Assembly: GCA_945873715.1 (NCBI GenBank)
Contig: CAMCFL010000108.1
Coordinates: forward strand, 1-8,454
Direction: 5' to 3'
From: Akkermansia muciniphila
Lineage (GTDB): Bacteria; Verrucomicrobiota; Verrucomicrobiia; Limisphaerales; UBA9464
DNA length: 8,454 nucleotides
Shown here: positions 7,101 through 8,454 of the stretch, in pieces
Position numbering within the stretch: the first letter of the stretch is position 1
How the letters are laid out: every line of letters begins with the position of its first letter
The notes under the pieces: model-generated
Databases searched by the model: none
What the model was told of the DNA's origin: nothing
The model's input: the letters and a program-made list of their open reading frames with translations, nothing else
Position numbers and translations under genes: made by a program

Positions 7101-8454
7101 AGACCGCGGGACGACTGGAATTCGCCGCCGGCGAGTTCGAGAAATCCATTGAAGTGACCTTGCTCAATGAATTTGTTGCGGACGGCACCAAGACTCTCGA
7201 GGTGGAGCTCCGCTTTCCCAGCGATGGCGCGCAACTGGGGGCAATCGCCTCCACGCTTGTTACCATTGCCGATGACGATTTGGCGTTGGAGCACGCCTCA
7301 TTTCTCGAGTTCATCCCGTCGGCAAGTCGGTCAGCCCAACGTGGCCAGTTGAAGCTGGTGCTCGAGCCAGCGACGGCCGGTGGCGAATGGCGGTTTCCCT
7401 GGGAGCCCGTTTGGCGGGCCAGCGGATCCATCGCCACTGACCTGGATCCTGGGGAGTTTCCGATCGAGTTTCGACCACTGGCCGGATTTCAGGAGCCGGC
7501 GGCGGCCCGCTACACCGTCCCTGGGGATTCCCTGGTGATCCGGACCAATCGCTATCTGCCATCCCCGGATCGCCCAGCGGGAAGCCTGTTGATTGAACTG
7601 GCACCCCTGGACCTGATGCCGGTCGGAGCAGGTGCTCCGGGCTGGCGACTGCGGGGCGAGACGACCTATCGCGCCAGCGGCACCGCGATCGCCTCCGTGC
7701 CAACCGGACGCCACATCCTCGAGTTCAAGCCGGTCACCGGCTGGGCCGCACCTCCGGCACGCGAGGTGACCGTGCAGGCGGCCCTGGAGACGGTGGTCGC
7801 CGCTGCTTATCTGTTGGCGGGCCCGGTGCCCGCTGGCACCGCGGTTCCAACGGTATTACCCGGATATGCGGTGCTCCGGTCCGGCACGGACCTGAGTCCG
7901 ATCCAGCCATACGGTCTCTCCGGGCAGATCAGAACTCCAGTCGGTCTGGGATCCGGGATCGCGGTCCGGACGCGAGTGGTGCTGACGGCTGCCCATGTGT
8001 TGTGGGATGAAGGGACCCTGGATTTTGTCAGCGAGGTGGAATGGTTTCATGAACGGTTCGCAGGGGAGTATGAGCCGCGCCCCCTGAGGGCGGCCGGCTT
8101 CTACGTCTTTGAGCAATATGCACAGGAACGTCGCCGGGAGCGCCTGGCGGGGCTTGCCCCGGGAGTGTCCGGTGCGGGCTCGCGCCAGTGGGACATCGCG
8201 GCAGTCTACTTCAACGAACCGATCGCCCGGGGTGGTCAGAGCGGCTACCTGCTTTCCGATCTGGACTCCAACGAATGGTTGGCGAGCGCCCGTCAGAAGA
8301 CTTTGATCGGCTATCCGCTGACCGGCACTGACGAGGGGCGCATGCACGATCTGCGGGGTGGTAACTATACGTTCCCATTCCGTGAGGGGCGTGTGTTTCA
8401 TTCGGCTGGATTCCTGAGCTACCCGGGCAACAGTGGCGGGCCTTTCTGTGTGGC
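4178..8454 (+). CDS. Giant secreted modular protein with C-terminal trypsin-like protease domain (3' end missing)
   Basis: I translated the whole frame: 1425 codons, no stop, running off the right edge. An unusually long basic N-region and hydrophobic core at residues 28-41 form a signal peptide, with cleavage likely near Ala45/Ala46. Domains in order: beta-solenoid-like region 50-350, opening with a W-T-x-x-x-G-G-N-W-x-x-x-x-N-W motif and rich in NWSGG, NAG and TGG turns; divergent InlB-type repeat 356-418; chitobiase C-terminal-like domain about 458-515 (FYSTDGSEP); InlB-type repeats 528-588, 588-658 and 665-734; Ig-like domain 740-823 without the usual cysteines; bacterial Ig-like (Big_7-like) domain 826-921; Calx-beta 924-1034 (SENDG ... 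IADDD); two PEGA-like repeats 1048-1127 and 1129-1212; trypsin-fold domain from about 1229. The triad is His1273 (LTAAHV), Asp1339 (QWDIAAVYF) and Ser1419 (GNSGGP). An in-frame stop at 4160-4162 rules out a start further upstream. A weak GAGG at 4161-4164 is the only ribosome-site candidate. A cell-surface or secreted role is inferred; the substrate is unknown. Confidence 0.92.
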   Translation, partial: MNFQDSCDAEGGRSRPRPGSGFALGRGALVLLLLSLLANMACLRAATVVWTNLTGGNWGDSSNWTPNTVPGPGDDVLIDRGGEYTVLLDVHASVRSLTVGGLVGRQTLIVTSANLSLATNSFVTRQGVVNWSGGTLGGNGATTVLGIFNWSGGNVAGPLSVGVGGVLNITGGTARFLDAPLTNAGSIHWSGSGSLYLRARIVNQAGGVFEIRDDAGLGDYVGNGQASFENAGTFRKSGGNGNTGISVVLNNTGIVEVLRGVLSVNGGYSQSGGRLQFGISSPVNYGRIAFSGTVPLEGALGVDLVGGYQPPLGSLFPVMTYGTASGTFDQFELPPAYHWMISPGAGVLSVGPIFSTQQVNGMVETSPARVASTNGQSVVLNATPHRYHQFLRWTDGNTTNPRSVTFAHESRYAAVFEPALPLEELNLNGVLRTGPIGMPVVLVNGQYHSNRVVPATTGATLLVDLRTSFANGTLFYSTDGSEPSGGETYSGPFNVSAPFAIRAVAFNEDFSQLAEADPVVSLDLSSGGGGVVTKAETSDPFSGLTTVNLTASPWFGWSLMGWSGDGQGSETNLSLPMDGPKSVRATFGTTLTTTGAGLVERSPSLLRYPYGSEVRLTAIPTNRTSYFRQWGGAANGQFVSPLSFRLTNANPIVSAVFFPLPAGNRSLTVRIEGQGLVQRSPAAAFHTNGATVNLTPVPDPDWVFDGWSGDAGGANSPLSLMLDTNKTVTARFRPAGVIDPPVIVSQPSDAERFIGEGIAFTVAVSGSLPLTYQWFKDAPLEAAIGPVLLLANLQSTDAGAYFAVVSNAAGSVTSRWARLTVTSPPNTSPSVALLSPVAENFFRAPTNIMILARATDPDGSVARVDFFANGVLLGSSEDRSTTNTFGFVWMDAPVGTNSVFVRAVDDDGAVTSTLPVEVLVQPPEVTSFRWAQADYTASENDGVIRLKVIKAGAKAGAVSFATRSRTALVDRDYRETAGRLEFAAGEFEKSIEVTLLNEFVADGTKTLEVELRFPSDGAQLGAIASTLVTIADDDLALEHASFLEFIPSASRSAQRGQLKLVLEPATAGGEWRFPWEPVWRASGSIATDLDPGEFPIEFRPLAGFQEPAAARYTVPGDSLVIRTNRYLPSPDRPAGSLLIELAPLDLMPVGAGAPGWRLRGETTYRASGTAIASVPTGRHILEFKPVTGWAAPPAREVTVQAALETVVAAAYLLAGPVPAGTAVPTVLPGYAVLRSGTDLSPIQPYGLSGQIRTPVGLGSGIAVRTRVVLTAAHVLWDEGTLDFVSEVEWFHERFAGEYEPRPLRAAGFYVFEQYAQERRRERLAGLAPGVSGAGSRQWDIAAVYFNEPIARGGQSGYLLSDLDSNEWLASARQKTLIGYPLTGTDEGRMHDLRGGNYTFPFREGRVFHSAGFLSYPGNSGGPFCV
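7024..7047 (+). repeat. Perfect 12-bp tandem duplication
   Basis: CAAGGCCGGGGC occurs twice in direct succession (7024-7035 and 7036-7047). In the reading frame of the giant gene it encodes KAGAKAGA, in an early loop of the Calx-beta domain. The duplication keeps the frame and looks like a recent replication-slippage event in a tolerant loop. Confidence 0.85.
7319..7813 (+). repeat. Two tandem PEGA-like repeat units within the giant gene
   Basis: Residues 1048-1127 and 1129-1212 of the giant protein align by eye. Each has a G-x-L-x-x-x-L-x-P start, a Gly-Trp-Arg or Glu-Trp-Arg strand, W-R-A-S-G-S or Y-R-A-S-G-T, then a D-P-G-E-F-P-I-E-F-R-P-L-A-G or P-T-G-R-H-I-L-E-F-K-P-V-T-G strand, a conserved Pro-Ala-Ala or Pro-Pro-Ala, and a final Tyr-Leu. 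The 'PxGxxxxEFxPxxG' core resembles PEGA domains, which are small extracellular beta modules. The units sit directly before the protease domain and probably act as its spacer or a binding module. The nucleotide sequences have diverged, so the duplication is old. Confidence 0.6.

Noticed and set aside
7856..8401. 181-codon - strand frame opposite the protease domain
   Set aside because: It is a shadow of the protease coding region, which has a complete catalytic triad on the + strand.

Overview
The window is GC-rich bacterial DNA, most plausibly from Verrucomicrobiota (a Pedosphaera/Limisphaerales-like lineage) or a close relative in the PVC group. The lineage is inferred from style only: a very long modular secreted protein with divergent InlB-type repeats, an Ig-like domain of the 'LTYQWFKD ... 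DAGAYFAVVSNAAG' kind, a Calx-beta domain, a DUF2959 lipoprotein and intergenic GC-rich palindromes. There is no rRNA or other phylogenetic marker to confirm it.

Layout. (1) Positions 2-1056, + strand: the last 47 codons of an alpha-E (DUF403) protein, followed 17 bp later by a complete transglutaminase-like cysteine peptidase. This is a well-known gene pair, usually found with a circularly permuted ATP-grasp protein, which would lie off the left edge. (2) Positions 1040-3740, - strand: a squalene-hopene cyclase gene followed 19 bp later by a DUF2959 lipoprotein gene. They read as one two-gene transcript that converges on the transglutaminase gene with a 17-bp tail-to-tail overlap. (3) Positions 3741-4177: a non-coding divergent intergenic region with at least six perfect-stem inverted repeats, including a cluster at 3863-4019 built on CCCGGGG/CCCCGGG arms. 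(4) Position 4178 to the right edge, + strand: one uninterrupted frame of 1425 codons with no stop in the window. It encodes a signal-peptide-bearing, multi-domain extracellular protein that ends, as far as it is visible, in a trypsin-fold serine protease domain with an intact His/Asp/Ser triad.

How the parts relate. The cyclase makes the hopanoid skeleton for membrane stiffening, and the lipoprotein after it would sit in the cell envelope. The transglutaminase pair is a separate conserved unit of poorly known physiology. The giant protein looks like an independent gene, a surface or secreted adhesin-like scaffold carrying a protease. It is the most unusual item here. No RNA gene, transposase, CRISPR array or origin was seen. 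Many long frames opposite the real genes are GC-driven shadows and were rejected.
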